From: Virgisporangium aliadipatigenens
GTDB taxonomy: Bacteria; Actinomycetota; Actinomycetes; Mycobacteriales; Micromonosporaceae
Assembly: GCF_016863615.1 (NCBI RefSeq)
Contig: NZ_BOPF01000004.1
Span: 248,001 to 312,000 of the forward strand
Direction: 5' to 3'
DNA length: 64,000 nucleotides
In this document: positions 24,430 through 32,923 of the stretch, in pieces
Layout: each line of letters starts with the position of its first letter
How positions within the stretch are numbered: position 1 is the first letter of the stretch
The notes under the pieces: model-generated
What the model was told of the DNA's origin: nothing
The model's database searches: none
The model's input: the letters and a program-made list of their open reading frames with translations, nothing else
Translations under genes and position numbers: made by a program

Positions 24430-25764
24430 TTGCTCTCCGCCTTTCTCAGTGCGTTCAAGACGCCTGACCTGCGCAAGAAGCTGCTGTTCACGTTAGCGAT
24501 GATCGCCGTCTACCGGGTGGGTGCGACCCTCCCGAGCCCCGGCGTCTCCTACGGAAACGTGCAGACCTGCATCGACCGCCTCCAGGGTGAGGATCAGGAC
24601 GGCGTATTCACGCTGCTCAACCTCTTCTCCGGTGGCGCGCTCCTGCAGCTGTCGGTCTTCGCGCTGGGCATCATGCCCTACATCACCGCCAGCATCATTC
24701 TTCAGCTCCTCACCGTGGTGATCCCGCGGCTCGAGCAGCTGAAGAAGGAGGGCCAGGCCGGTCAGGCGAAGATCACGCAGTACACGCGCTACCTGACTCT
24801 CGGGCTGGCCGTGCTCCAGGCTTCGGCGTTCGTCGCGCTGGCCCGCTCCGGGCAGCTCTTCAACAACCAGTGCAACGACACCCCGATCATCCCCGAGGAC
24901 ACCGGGCTCAACATCTGGCTCACGGTCGGCGTGATCGTGGTCGCGATGACGGCCGGTACCGGCGTGGTCATGTGGCTCGGTGAGATGATCACCGACCGCG
25001 GTGTCGGCAACGGCATGTCCGTCCTGATCTTCTCCTCGATCGCGGCCCGCCTGCCGTACGAGGGCTTCCAGATCTGGCAGAAGAGCAAGACCACCTTCAC
25101 CGTCGCGATCGGCGTGGGCGTTCTCGTCATCACGGCCGTGGTCTTCATCGAGCAGGCGCAGCGCCGGGTCCCGGTGCAGTACGCGAAGCGCATGATCGGC
25201 CGCCGCATGTACGGCGGGACGTCGACCTACATCCCCCTGAAGGTCAACCAGGCCGGTGTCATCCCGGTCATCTTCGCCTCGTCGTTGATGTACCTGCCGC
25301 AGTTGGCGACCCAGCTCGCCGGCGACAGCAGCACCAACCCGGTGGTCACCTGGATCAACCGGTACCTGGTGCCGCAGGACAACTGGGTGCACATCGCGAC
25401 GTACTTCCTGATGATCGTCTTCTTCACGTACTTCTACGTCTCGATCACCTTCAACCCCACAGAGGTGGCCGACAACATGCGGAAGTACGGCGGCTTTGTC
25501 CACGGGATCCGTCCGGGCAAGCCGACTGCCGAGTACCTGGACTTCATCCTGAGCCGGATCACCCTTCCCGGCGCGCTGTACCTCGGCATCATCTCGATCC
25601 TGCCCAACCTGTTCATCGGCCTGATGGGTGGCAACCAGGCGTTGCAGAACTTCCCCTTCGGTGGCACCGCGGTGCTCATCATGGTGGGTGTGGGCCTGGA
25701 AACGGTGAAGCAGATCGAGAGTCAACTGATGCAGCGAAACTACGAAGGGTTCCTGCGCAAGTGA
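24430..25764 (+). CDS. secY: protein translocase subunit SecY
   Basis: The 444-residue channel subunit of the Sec translocon, with ten membrane helices and the conserved [13 protein letters not shown]-terminal segment and [15 protein letters not shown] loop. AGGAGG at 24418-24423 directly abuts ATG 24424, too close for initiation, but is 6 bases before TTG 24430, so TTG is chosen; it gives [14 protein letters not shown], as in relatives. A TTA codon lies at 24493-24495. adk follows after 52 bases. Confidence 0.95.
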   Translation: MLSAFLSAFKTPDLRKKLLFTLAMIAVYRVGATLPSPGVSYGNVQTCIDRLQGEDQDGVFTLLNLFSGGALLQLSVFALGIMPYITASIILQLLTVVIPRLEQLKKEGQAGQAKITQYTRYLTLGLAVLQASAFVALARSGQLFNNQCNDTPIIPEDTGLNIWLTVGVIVVAMTAGTGVVMWLGEMITDRGVGNGMSVLIFSSIAARLPYEGFQIWQKSKTTFTVAIGVGVLVITAVVFIEQAQRRVPVQYAKRMIGRRMYGGTSTYIPLKVNQAGVIPVIFASSLMYLPQLATQLAGDSSTNPVVTWINRYLVPQDNWVHIATYFLMIVFFTYFYVSITFNPTEVADNMRKYGGFVHGIRPGKPTAEYLDFILSRITLPGALYLGIISILPNLFIGLMGGNQALQNFPFGGTAVLIMVGVGLETVKQIESQLMQRNYEGFLRK

Positions 25765-25816
25765 TCGCAGCTCTCCCACGCGCCCATGCGGTCGCCCCGT
25801 TCGCGGGAACGGCCGC

Positions 25817-26470
25817 ATGAGGCTCGTTCTGGTGGGTCCGCCAGGGGCGGGCAAGGGTACCCAGGCCGAGTTCATCGCGGCGCACCTCGCCGTGCCGAAG
25901 ATCTCGACGGGTGACATCTTCCGCGCCAACGTGGCCCAGGGCACTCCGCTCGGCGTAGAGGCCAAGCGGTACATGGACGCGGGGCAGCTCGTGCCGGACG
26001 AGGTGACCATCAACATGGTCGCCGACCGGCTGTCCGAGCCCGACGCGGCCGACGGCTTCCTGCTCGACGGCTTCCCGCGCACGGTGCCGCAGGCCATCGC
26101 GCTCGACAAGATGCTGATCGAGCTCGGTTCCGGCCTCGACGTCGTCATGGAACTCGTCGTCGAGAACGAAGAGGTGATCCGGCGGCTCTCCGGCCGGCGC
26201 ACCTGCCGGGGCTGCGGCAAGATCTGGCACGTCGAGTTCGACGCCACGAAGAGCGAAGGCATCTGCGACCGTTGCGGCGCCGACCTGTTCCAGCGCGACG
26301 ACGACAAGCCGGAGACCATCGCCGAACGCCTCAAGGTCTACTCGCGGGACACCGCCCCGCTGGTGGACTACTACGGCGCGCGCGGCGTCCTGGTCGGGAT
26401 CGACGCCACCGGGCCGGTGGAGGACATCACGGTGCGGGCGATCGACGCCCTGCGCTCGTACGGCGGCTGA
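25817..26470 (+). CDS. adk: adenylate kinase, zinc-finger LID type
   Basis: A 217-residue adenylate kinase (ATP + AMP to 2 ADP). The P-loop [10 protein letters not shown] is at residues 7-16. The long LID domain carries Cys130, Cys133, Cys150 and Cys153, a structural zinc site; some actinobacteria such as mycobacteria have a shorter enzyme without it. [10 protein letters not shown] and the C-terminal region are intact. The stop lies two bases before the map start. Confidence 0.97.
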   Translation: MRLVLVGPPGAGKGTQAEFIAAHLAVPKISTGDIFRANVAQGTPLGVEAKRYMDAGQLVPDEVTINMVADRLSEPDAADGFLLDGFPRTVPQAIALDKMLIELGSGLDVVMELVVENEEVIRRLSGRRTCRGCGKIWHVEFDATKSEGICDRCGADLFQRDDDKPETIAERLKVYSRDTAPLVDYYGARGVLVGIDATGPVEDITVRAIDALRSYGG

Positions 26471-26472
26471 AC

Positions 26473-27327
26473 GTGGCTCGGCACGACCTGGAGATCGAGT
26501 ACAAGTCACCCGAGCAGATCCGGCTGATGCGGGCCGCCGGGCTGGTCGTCGCGCGGGCGCTCGCGGCCATGCGGGAAGCCGTCGCACCCGGAGTCAGCAC
26601 GGGCGACCTGGACGCGATCGCGGCGCGGGTGATCGAGGAGGCGGGGGCCGTGCCCTCGTTCCTGGGGTACCACGGCTATCCGGCGACGATCTGCGCCTCG
26701 GTCAACGACCAGGTGGTGCACGGCATCCCGAGCGCCGGTCAGGTACTCAAGGACGGCGACCTCATCTCGATCGACTGCGGCGCGGTGCTGAACGGCTGGC
26801 ACGGCGACGCGGCGATCACGGTGCCGGTGGGCTCCGCGTTCGACGACGGGCGGCTGCGCCGGTTGACCACGGCCGCCGAGGACGCGCTGTGGGCCGGCAT
26901 CGCGGCGGCGGCGCGCGGCGTGCGTTCCGGGCGCGGGCGGTTGGGCGATGTGTCGTTCGCGATCGAGACGGCGATCCGGGGCGCCGGCCGCTACGGCATC
27001 GTGCGCGGGTACGGCGGCCACGGGATCGGCACGGAGATGCATCAGGACCCGTTCGTGCTCAACCACGGGCGTCCGGGCTCGGGTGTGCCACTCGTGCCGG
27101 GGCTGTGCATCGCGATCGAGCCGATGCTGACGCTGGGCAAGCCGAAGACCGCCGAGCTGGACGACGGCTGGACGGTGGTGACCGTGGACGGTTCCACGGC
27201 GGTGCACGTCGAGCACTCGGTGGCGCTGATGCAGGACGGCGTCTGGGTGCTGACCGCCGAGGACGGTGGGCGCAGCCGCCTGGGCGAGCTGATCACCGCC
27301 GAGGCCGAGGTCGCGCCGCCGGCCTGA
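26473..27327 (+). CDS. map: methionine aminopeptidase, type I
   Basis: A 284-residue enzyme that removes the initiator Met from new proteins. Metal ligands are visible in the conserved blocks [40 protein letters not shown] and [11 protein letters not shown] 26473 follows adk by 2 bases. It ends [10 protein letters not shown]; the 33 bp encoding the last ten residues and the stop recur at 27372-27404, the mark of a partial duplication. Confidence 0.96.
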   Translation: MARHDLEIEYKSPEQIRLMRAAGLVVARALAAMREAVAPGVSTGDLDAIAARVIEEAGAVPSFLGYHGYPATICASVNDQVVHGIPSAGQVLKDGDLISIDCGAVLNGWHGDAAITVPVGSAFDDGRLRRLTTAAEDALWAGIAAAARGVRSGRGRLGDVSFAIETAIRGAGRYGIVRGYGGHGIGTEMHQDPFVLNHGRPGSGVPLVPGLCIAIEPMLTLGKPKTAELDDGWTVVTVDGSTAVHVEHSVALMQDGVWVLTAEDGGRSRLGELITAEAEVAPPA

Positions 27328-27404
27328 ATCTTCGACGGGTGTGCGTGTGCCGCCTGGGCATCTGCTGCATGACCGCCGAGGCCGAGGTCGCCCCGCCGGC
27401 CTGA
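27295..27404 (+). repeat. direct repeat of the map 3' end
   Basis: 27295-27327 (end of map, including its stop) and 27372-27404 match over 33 bp with one mismatch, 77 bp apart. A shared GCCGCCTGGGC lies just upstream of each copy, so the duplicated unit was probably about 55 bp. The second copy keeps the same TGA but is not attached to a gene. Confidence 0.85.
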
Positions 27405-27611
27405 GGCTGGGCCGACCCGCACCGAATCGGGCCGCGATCAAGGTGTCGTGAGCACCGGTGGGGCACGTGTGGCGCGGCTACCCTTGAGGGACGGCGTACT
27501 CGGGGAGGCCCGTAGGTGGGTCACCGGGCGCGCACGGCGACGGCGATGGGCCACAATGGGGCTCCACACGTGGACTCGAAGGTAGGTCAGGCGCATGAAC
27601 GGGTTCCGGGC

Positions 27612-28082
27612 GTGAGCTCCCGACGCGACCAGTTGCGGGCCGCCGACGTGGATCGCAAGTACGTGGCGGACCTTCTCAAGCGCGCACTGGACGAGGGCCG
27701 GCTGGACCTGGGGGAGTACGACGAGCGGCTCCAGCAGACGTACGCCGCCCGCACCTACGGCGACCTCGACAAGCTGCTGACGGATCTGCCCAAGCCGCCG
27801 CGCAACGCGCACCTGATGCCGTCCACGGCGTCCACCCCGCTGCCGCGCTCCGGATTCGCCAGTTCGTCGGAGAGCAAGCCCGCCAACGACTGGAACTGGC
27901 TGCGACACGCCTGGCGGGCCTGGTTCATCGCGGTCGGCATCAATGTCGTGATCTGGCTGATCGTCTCCGTGACCACGATGGACTTCATCTACCCGTGGCC
28001 GCTGTGGGTCGCCGGCCCGTGGGGCGTGGTGCTGTTGGGGCTCACGCTCTTCGGCAATCAGACGAAGCCCTCGGCGGATTAG
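27612..28082 (+). CDS. DUF1707 protein with two membrane helices
   Basis: A 156-residue protein with an N-terminal DUF1707 (SHOCT-like) helical domain (RAADVDRKYVADLLKRALDE, then LGEYDERLQQTY) and a C-terminal pair of membrane helices. Function unknown. GTG 27612 is chosen because homologous domains start about ten residues before this motif and codon bias is weaker upstream; GTG 27516, with GGGAGG 7 bases before it, is an alternative that adds 32 residues. It interrupts the usual map-infA neighbourhood. Confidence 0.75.
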   Translation: MSSRRDQLRAADVDRKYVADLLKRALDEGRLDLGEYDERLQQTYAARTYGDLDKLLTDLPKPPRNAHLMPSTASTPLPRSGFASSSESKPANDWNWLRHAWRAWFIAVGINVVIWLIVSVTTMDFIYPWPLWVAGPWGVVLLGLTLFGNQTKPSAD

Positions 28083-28090
28083 GCCCCGGT

Positions 28091-28120
28091 TTGGTGCTGC
28101 GCTGGTTGCGCGCGTAGACT
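28091..28120 (+). promoter_or_regulatory. candidate infA promoter
   Basis: TTGGTG at 28091-28096 and TAGACT at 28115-28120 with an 18-bp spacer, 9 bases after the DUF1707 gene. The leader of about 140 bases contains the stem CGGGTGG / CCACCCG at 28194-28214. Confidence 0.5.
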
Positions 28121-28265
28121 CGTCTATCGGCGCACAGCGTCCACTCTGTCATGCCCGTCCTGCGCTTCGCGGCTGGCAGAGCCGCGGCTGGCGCGGGTGG
28201 CCCTCTACCACCCGTGACGGGCCTGTGAGCCAGCCGAAACGATCAGACGTCAGGTAGCGGAGGAT

Positions 28266-28487
28266 ATGCCCAAAAAAGACGGAGCCATCGAGATGGAGGG
28301 CCGGGTCATCGAGCCGCTCCCGAACGCTATGTTCCGGGTCGAACTCGCCAATGGCCACAAGGTTCTGGCTCACATCAGCGGCAAGATGCGGCAGCACTAC
28401 ATCCGCATCCTGCCCGAGGACCGGGTCGTGGTGGAGCTTTCCCCGTACGACCTCACCCGCGGGCGGATCGTCTACCGCTACAAGTGA
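28266..28487 (+). CDS. infA: translation initiation factor IF-1
   Basis: The 73-residue OB-fold factor that blocks the ribosomal A-site during initiation. It begins [20 protein letters not shown] and ends RGRIVYRYK, identical in layout to other bacteria. GGAGG at 28259-28263 precedes ATG 28266. It heads the alpha-operon run; rpmJ follows after 93 bases. Confidence 0.98.
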   Translation: MPKKDGAIEMEGRVIEPLPNAMFRVELANGHKVLAHISGKMRQHYIRILPEDRVVVELSPYDLTRGRIVYRYK

Positions 28488-28580
28488 CCGTTTGATCGCC
28501 ACTGGCGGTCCTGGTCAATTTCACGGTCGTGGTGCGCGGTTCACGTGTGCCCCGACGCAACGGGAAAGTAAGGCATAGCC

Positions 28581-28694
28581 GTGAAGGTCAAGCCGAGCGT
28601 CAAGAAGATCTGCAACAAGTGCCGGGTCATCCGGCGGCACGGCCGGGTCATGATCATCTGCACTGACCCGCGTCACAAGCAGCGCCAGGGCTGA
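28581..28694 (+). CDS. rpmJ: 50S ribosomal protein L36, zinc-binding form
   Basis: A 37-residue L36 beginning [20 protein letters not shown]. Cys11, Cys14, Cys27 and His32 form the zinc site, so this is the zinc-containing version. GTG 28581 follows an AAGTAAGG purine stretch. Too short for most gene finders but unmistakable in sequence and position between infA and rpsM. Confidence 0.96.
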   Translation: MKVKPSVKKICNKCRVIRRHGRVMIICTDPRHKQRQG

Positions 28695-28736
28695 GCAGTA
28701 GCTAGTTAGCACCAGCGCGACACAGTTTTCCTACAA

Positions 28737-28818
28737 GCCCGTCCAGCCGCGGGCGTACTTCTGCGGCAACCCTCGGTCGGAGGCCGGGGCCTGGATCATG
28801 GATCCGGGACGGACGGGC
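28737..28818 (+). promoter_or_regulatory. foldable leader before rpsM
   Basis: In the 162-bp rpmJ-rpsM gap, GCCCGTCC at 28737-28744 can pair with GGACGGGC at 28811-28818, enclosing 66 bases with further GC-rich stems. In several bacteria S4 represses the alpha operon at an rpsM leader; similarity of this RNA to that class is not established. Confidence 0.35.
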
Positions 28819-28856
28819 ACAGACCTCCGTGCACCACGACAGGAGTACGCCAGCTA

Positions 28857-29237
28857 ATGGCACGTCTGGTCGGCGTCGACCTTCCCCGCGACAAGCGGAT
28901 GGAGATCGCGCTCACGTACATCTTCGGGGTCGGGCGTACCCGTTCCCTCGAGGCACTCGCCGCTACCGGCATCAGCCCGGACAAGCGCGCCAAGGATCTG
29001 ACCGACGAGGAACTCGTCGCGCTGCGGGACTACATCGAGGCCAACTTCAAGGTCGAGGGTGACCTGCGCCGCGAGATCCAGGCCGACATCCGTCGCAAGG
29101 TCGAGATCGGCTGCTACGCCGGCATCCGGCACCGCCGCGGTCTTCCCGTGCGCGGTCAGCGCACCCGCACCAACGCGCGCACCCGCAAGGGCCCGAAGCG
29201 CACCGTGGCCGGCAAGAAGAAGCCGGGCAAGAAGTAG
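28857..29237 (+). CDS. rpsM: 30S ribosomal protein S13
   Basis: A 126-residue S13, a 30S head protein forming bridges to the large subunit and touching P-site tRNA through its basic tail. It begins [20 protein letters not shown] and ends in the Lys/Arg-rich [24 protein letters not shown] at 28841-28845 lies 11 bases before ATG 28857. rpsK follows after 60 bases. Confidence 0.98.
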   Translation: MARLVGVDLPRDKRMEIALTYIFGVGRTRSLEALAATGISPDKRAKDLTDEELVALRDYIEANFKVEGDLRREIQADIRRKVEIGCYAGIRHRRGLPVRGQRTRTNARTRKGPKRTVAGKKKPGKK

Positions 29238-29297
29238 CAGCCAGCCCGGGCCCACGGGTCCGGTTAGAGGACAGCAGTTTTAGGAGCGCATCAACTT

Positions 29298-29708
29298 ATG
29301 CCACCGAAGGCTCGTACCGGTGCGGCGGCCGCGAAGAAGGTCCGCCGCAAGGAGCGCAAGAACGTCTCCCACGGGCAGGCGCACATCAAGAGCACGTTCA
29401 ACAACACGATTGTGTCGATCACGGACCCGACCGGTGCGGTGATCTCCTGGGCGTCCGCCGGTCAGGTGGGCTTCAAGGGGTCGCGCAAGTCGACGCCGTT
29501 CGCCGCGCAGCTCGCCGCCGAGGCGGCTGCCCGCCGAGCGATGGAGCACGGGATGCGCAAGGTCGACGTGTTCGTCAAGGGGCCCGGCTCCGGCCGGGAG
29601 ACCGCGATCCGTTCGCTCACGGCCGTCGGCCTCGAGGTCGGACAGATCAGTGACGTCACGCCGCAGCCGCACAACGGCTGCCGTCCGCCCAAGCGCCGCC
29701 GCGTCTGA
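29298..29708 (+). CDS. rpsK: 30S ribosomal protein S11
   Basis: A 136-residue S11, located on the 30S platform near the mRNA exit. The [18 protein letters not shown] and [13 protein letters not shown] segments are conserved. ATG 29298 gives [20 protein letters not shown], a basic N-terminus typical of actinobacteria. rpsD follows after 18 bases. Confidence 0.98.
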   Translation: MPPKARTGAAAAKKVRRKERKNVSHGQAHIKSTFNNTIVSITDPTGAVISWASAGQVGFKGSRKSTPFAAQLAAEAAARRAMEHGMRKVDVFVKGPGSGRETAIRSLTAVGLEVGQISDVTPQPHNGCRPPKRRRV

Positions 29709-29726
29709 TAAGGATCGATAGAGAAC

Positions 29727-30353
29727 ATGGCACGTTACACAGGCGCTGACTGCCGTCGCTGCCGGCGCGAGAAGATGAAGCTGTTCCTCAAGGGCAGCAA
29801 GTGCGACGGGCCGAAGTGCCCGTTCGAGTCGCGTCCCTTCCCGCCCGGCCAGCACGGCCGCGGTCGTCCGAAGGAGACCGAGTACCTGCTGCAGCTGCGC
29901 GAGAAGCAGAAGGCCCGCCGGATCTACGGCATCCTCGAGCGCCAGTTCCACGGGTACTACGAGGAGGCCGTGCGCAAGCAGGGCAAGACCGGTGAGGTCC
30001 TCCTCCAGATCCTGGAGTCCCGGCTCGACAACGTGGTGTTCCGCGCGGGCTACGCGCCCTCGCGTGACTCCGCCCGTCAGCTGGTGCGCCACGGCCACTT
30101 CCTGGTCAACGGCAAGAAGGTCGACATCCCCTCGTACCGGGTGCGCGAGCACGACGTGATCGAGGTGCGGGAGAAGTCGAAGGAGCTGACGCCGTTCATC
30201 GTGGCGCAGGGGCTCGCCGGCAGCCGGACCGTTCCGGCGTGGCTGGAGGCGATCCCGAACCAGCTGAAGGTCCTGGTGCACTCGCTGCCCGCGCGGCAGA
30301 CGATCGACACCCAGGTGCAGGAACAGCTGATCGTCGAGCTCTACTCGAAGTAA
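29727..30353 (+). CDS. rpsD: 30S ribosomal protein S4, zinc-binding form
   Basis: A 208-residue S4, a primary assembly protein for the 16S 5' domain. The N-terminus carries four cysteines (Cys9, Cys12, Cys26, Cys31 in [12 protein letters not shown] and SKCDGPKC), the zinc-binding form. The S4 RNA-binding domain ([20 protein letters not shown]) follows. In many bacteria S4 is the alpha-operon repressor. rpoA starts 54 bases later. Confidence 0.97.
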   Translation: MARYTGADCRRCRREKMKLFLKGSKCDGPKCPFESRPFPPGQHGRGRPKETEYLLQLREKQKARRIYGILERQFHGYYEEAVRKQGKTGEVLLQILESRLDNVVFRAGYAPSRDSARQLVRHGHFLVNGKKVDIPSYRVREHDVIEVREKSKELTPFIVAQGLAGSRTVPAWLEAIPNQLKVLVHSLPARQTIDTQVQEQLIVELYSK

Positions 30354-30407
30354 AGGTTTGTTGGTTGGGCGTCATATAGCGGGCGCCCCTTCCAAAGGAG
30401 AAAGTAA

Positions 30408-31430
30408 GTGCTCATTTCCCAGCGGCCGACTCTCACCGAGGAGTCGCTGTCCGAGAACCGTTCCAAGTTCACCATCGAACCGCTGGAGCCCGGTTTCGGC
30501 TACACGCTCGGCAACTCGCTGCGCCGGACCCTGCTGTCGTCCATCCCGGGCGCGGCGGTGACCAGCATCAAGATCGACGGCGTGCTGCACGAGTTCACCA
30601 CGATCCCCGGGGTCAAGGAGGACGTGGTCGAGCTGGTCATGAACATCAAGGAGCTGACCGTCAGCTCCGAGCACGACGAGCCGGTCTCCCTGTACCTGCG
30701 CAAGCAGGGCCCGGGCGACGTGACCGCGGGCGACATCCAGCCCCCGGCCGGCGCGACCGTGCACAACCCCGACCTCAAGCTCGCCACCCTCAACGGCAAG
30801 GGCCGGCTGGACATGGAGCTGACCGTCGAGCGTGGCCGCGGCTACGTGACGGCGGCGCAGAACAAGCAGGCGGGTCAGGAGATCGGGCGCATCCCGATCG
30901 ACTCGATCTACTCGCCGGTGCTCAAGGTGACGTACCGGGTGGAGGCCACCCGTGTCGAGCAGCGCACCGACTTCGACCGCCTGATCATCGACGTCGAGAC
31001 CAAGGCGTCGATCACCCCCCGCACCGCGCTCGCGTCGGCCGGTTCCACGCTGGTCGAGCTCTTCGGCCTGTGCCGGGAGCTGGACGAGACCGCCGAGGGC
31101 ATCGACATCGGCCCGTCGCCGCAGGACGCGCAGCTCGCTGCCGACCTGGCGCTGCCGATCGAGGAGCTGGACCTGACCGTCCGTTCCTACAACTGCCTCA
31201 AGCGCGAGGGCATCAACTCGGTCGGGGAGTTGATCAGCCGTACCGAAGCGGACCTGCTCGATATAAGGAATTTCGGTCAGAAGAGCATCGACGAGGTCAA
31301 GATGAAGCTCGCGGGCATGGGCCTCGGGCTGAAGGACTCGGCCCCGACGTTCGACCCGGCGCACGTCGTCGACTCGTTCGCGGACGTGGACTACGACGCC
31401 GACGATTTCCGCGAGACCGAGCAGCTCTAA
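30408..31430 (+). CDS. rpoA: RNA polymerase alpha subunit
   Basis: A 340-residue alpha subunit. The N-terminal domain for dimerisation and polymerase assembly includes [15 protein letters not shown]; the C-terminal domain that contacts upstream DNA and activators includes [19 protein letters not shown] and [17 protein letters not shown] 30408 follows CAAAGGAGAAAGTAA. Rare ATA and AGG codons occur at 31263-31268. rplQ follows after 41 bases. Confidence 0.98.
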   Translation: MLISQRPTLTEESLSENRSKFTIEPLEPGFGYTLGNSLRRTLLSSIPGAAVTSIKIDGVLHEFTTIPGVKEDVVELVMNIKELTVSSEHDEPVSLYLRKQGPGDVTAGDIQPPAGATVHNPDLKLATLNGKGRLDMELTVERGRGYVTAAQNKQAGQEIGRIPIDSIYSPVLKVTYRVEATRVEQRTDFDRLIIDVETKASITPRTALASAGSTLVELFGLCRELDETAEGIDIGPSPQDAQLAADLALPIEELDLTVRSYNCLKREGINSVGELISRTEADLLDIRNFGQKSIDEVKMKLAGMGLGLKDSAPTFDPAHVVDSFADVDYDADDFRETEQL

Positions 31431-31471
31431 CCACAGCAGCGTCGGGACAGTAGTAGAACCAAGGAGCCGAA

Positions 31472-32053
31472 ATGCCCACGCCCACCAGGGGTCCCCGCCT
31501 CGGCGGCAGCCCCGCGCACGAGAAGCTGATGCTGGCGAACCTCGCCACCTCGCTTTTCAAGCACGGTCGGATCCAGACCACCGAGACCAAGGCCAAGCGG
31601 TTGCGCCCGGTCGCCGAGCGGCTCATCACCAAGGCCAAGCGTGGCGACCTCGCCTCGCGCCGCCTGGTGCTGACCACCGTGCGCGACAAGGACGTGGTGT
31701 ACTCGCTGTTCAGCGAGATCGCTCCGCGGTTCGCCAACCGGGACGGCGGCTACACCCGGATCGTGAAGACCGGTCCGCGCAAGGGTGACAACGCCCCCAT
31801 GGCGATCATCGAGCTGGTCGAGGAGCTGGTGGAGGCCGCCCCGGCCAAGCCGGCCGCCAAGAAGACCGCTCGCAAGGCCGCCAAGGCGGACGCGGTCGCC
31901 GCGCTCGCCGGTGAGACCGACGACGAGGTGTTCACCTCGAAGAAGGACACCGAGCCGGTCGACGCGGACACCGACGGCGGTTCCGCCTCGGCATCCGGCG
32001 ACGTCGACGCCGACGGGCCTGGTACCCAGGCCGAGGGCGACGACGACAAGTAG
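31472..32053 (+). CDS. rplQ: 50S ribosomal protein L17 with acidic tail
   Basis: A 193-residue L17. The conserved domain ([20 protein letters not shown] to about residue 120) is followed by about 70 residues of Ala/Lys then Asp/Glu/Ser-rich low-complexity sequence, longer than most bacterial L17. AAGGAG precedes ATG 31472. It ends the alpha operon; a strong terminator follows. Confidence 0.97.
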   Translation: MPTPTRGPRLGGSPAHEKLMLANLATSLFKHGRIQTTETKAKRLRPVAERLITKAKRGDLASRRLVLTTVRDKDVVYSLFSEIAPRFANRDGGYTRIVKTGPRKGDNAPMAIIELVEELVEAAPAKPAAKKTARKAAKADAVAALAGETDDEVFTSKKDTEPVDADTDGGSASASGDVDADGPGTQAEGDDDK

Positions 32054-32068
32054 TTCTTACGCACGGTC

Positions 32069-32107
32069 CGCGGGCCCGGCATCCTTTCTCGGGGTGCCGG
32101 GCCCGCG
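32069..32107 (+). terminator. alpha operon terminator
   Basis: CGCGGGCCCGGCA at 32069-32081 pairs perfectly with 32095-32107, and three more inner pairs (one G-U) leave a 7-base loop. It lies between rplQ and truA, so truA expression probably depends on read-through or its own promoter. Confidence 0.85.
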
Positions 32108-32125
32108 ACTATCTGGGGGAACGCC

Positions 32126-32920
32126 ATGAGGCTCCGCCTCGACGTGGCCTACGACGGCACGGACTTCTCCGGCTGGGCGGCGCAACCCGGGCGGCGCACC
32201 GTTGCCGGCGTGCTCGCCGCGGAGCTGACCCGGCTGTTCGGGAGCGTGGACGGGCTGACCGTCGCGGGGCGCACCGACGCCGGGGTCCACGCGACCGGTC
32301 AGGTGTGCCACATCGACGTGGCCGACGAGGCGTGGGAACGCCTCCGCGACAGCCTCCTGCGGCGGCTGAGCGGCCTGCTTCCGGGCGATGTGCGGGTGCT
32401 GTCCGTGGCGCCGGCGCCGGAGGGGTTCGACGCCCGCTTCTCCGCGCTGTGGCGGCGGTACGAGTACCGGGTGACGGACGCGCCGTGGGGACCGCTGCCG
32501 CTGCGCCGCCACGACACCCTGGGCTGGCCCCGCCAGCTCTCCCTGACCGCCCTGAACGCCGCCGCGGCGGCACTGCTGGGCGAGCACGACTTCGCGGCGT
32601 TCTGCCGGCGCAAGGAACACGCGACGACCGTGCGGGCGGTGCAGCGGCTGGAGTGGCGGCGCGACCCGGACGGCACGCTCGTGGCGACGGTGCAGGCGGA
32701 CGCGTTCTGCTGGTCGATGGTGCGCAGTCTGGTGGGGGCCCTGCTGGTGACCGGCGACGGCCGGCGGCCGGTGGAGTGGCCGGGGGGCCTGCTCACCAGG
32801 CGCGAACGCGCGAACGAGGTGACCGTGGTGCCGGCGCACGGGCTGACCCTGGTCGCGGTGGGCTATCCCGAACACGGGCACGCCGACCGCGCCGAGCAGA
32901 CCCGACGCCTGCGGGCCTGA
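32126..32920 (+). CDS. truA: tRNA pseudouridine(38-40) synthase
   Basis: A 264-residue TruA, which isomerises uridines 38-40 in the tRNA anticodon arm. The catalytic aspartate is in GRTDAGVHATGQVCHID, about residues 51-67; LWRRYEYRV and FCWSMVRSLVG are further family motifs. ATG 32126 with GGGGGA upstream. The gene commonly follows rplQ. It converges on the next gene with a 3-base gap. Confidence 0.96.
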   Translation: MRLRLDVAYDGTDFSGWAAQPGRRTVAGVLAAELTRLFGSVDGLTVAGRTDAGVHATGQVCHIDVADEAWERLRDSLLRRLSGLLPGDVRVLSVAPAPEGFDARFSALWRRYEYRVTDAPWGPLPLRRHDTLGWPRQLSLTALNAAAAALLGEHDFAAFCRRKEHATTVRAVQRLEWRRDPDGTLVATVQADAFCWSMVRSLVGALLVTGDGRRPVEWPGGLLTRRERANEVTVVPAHGLTLVAVGYPEHGHADRAEQTRRLRA

Positions 32921-32923
32921 CGT

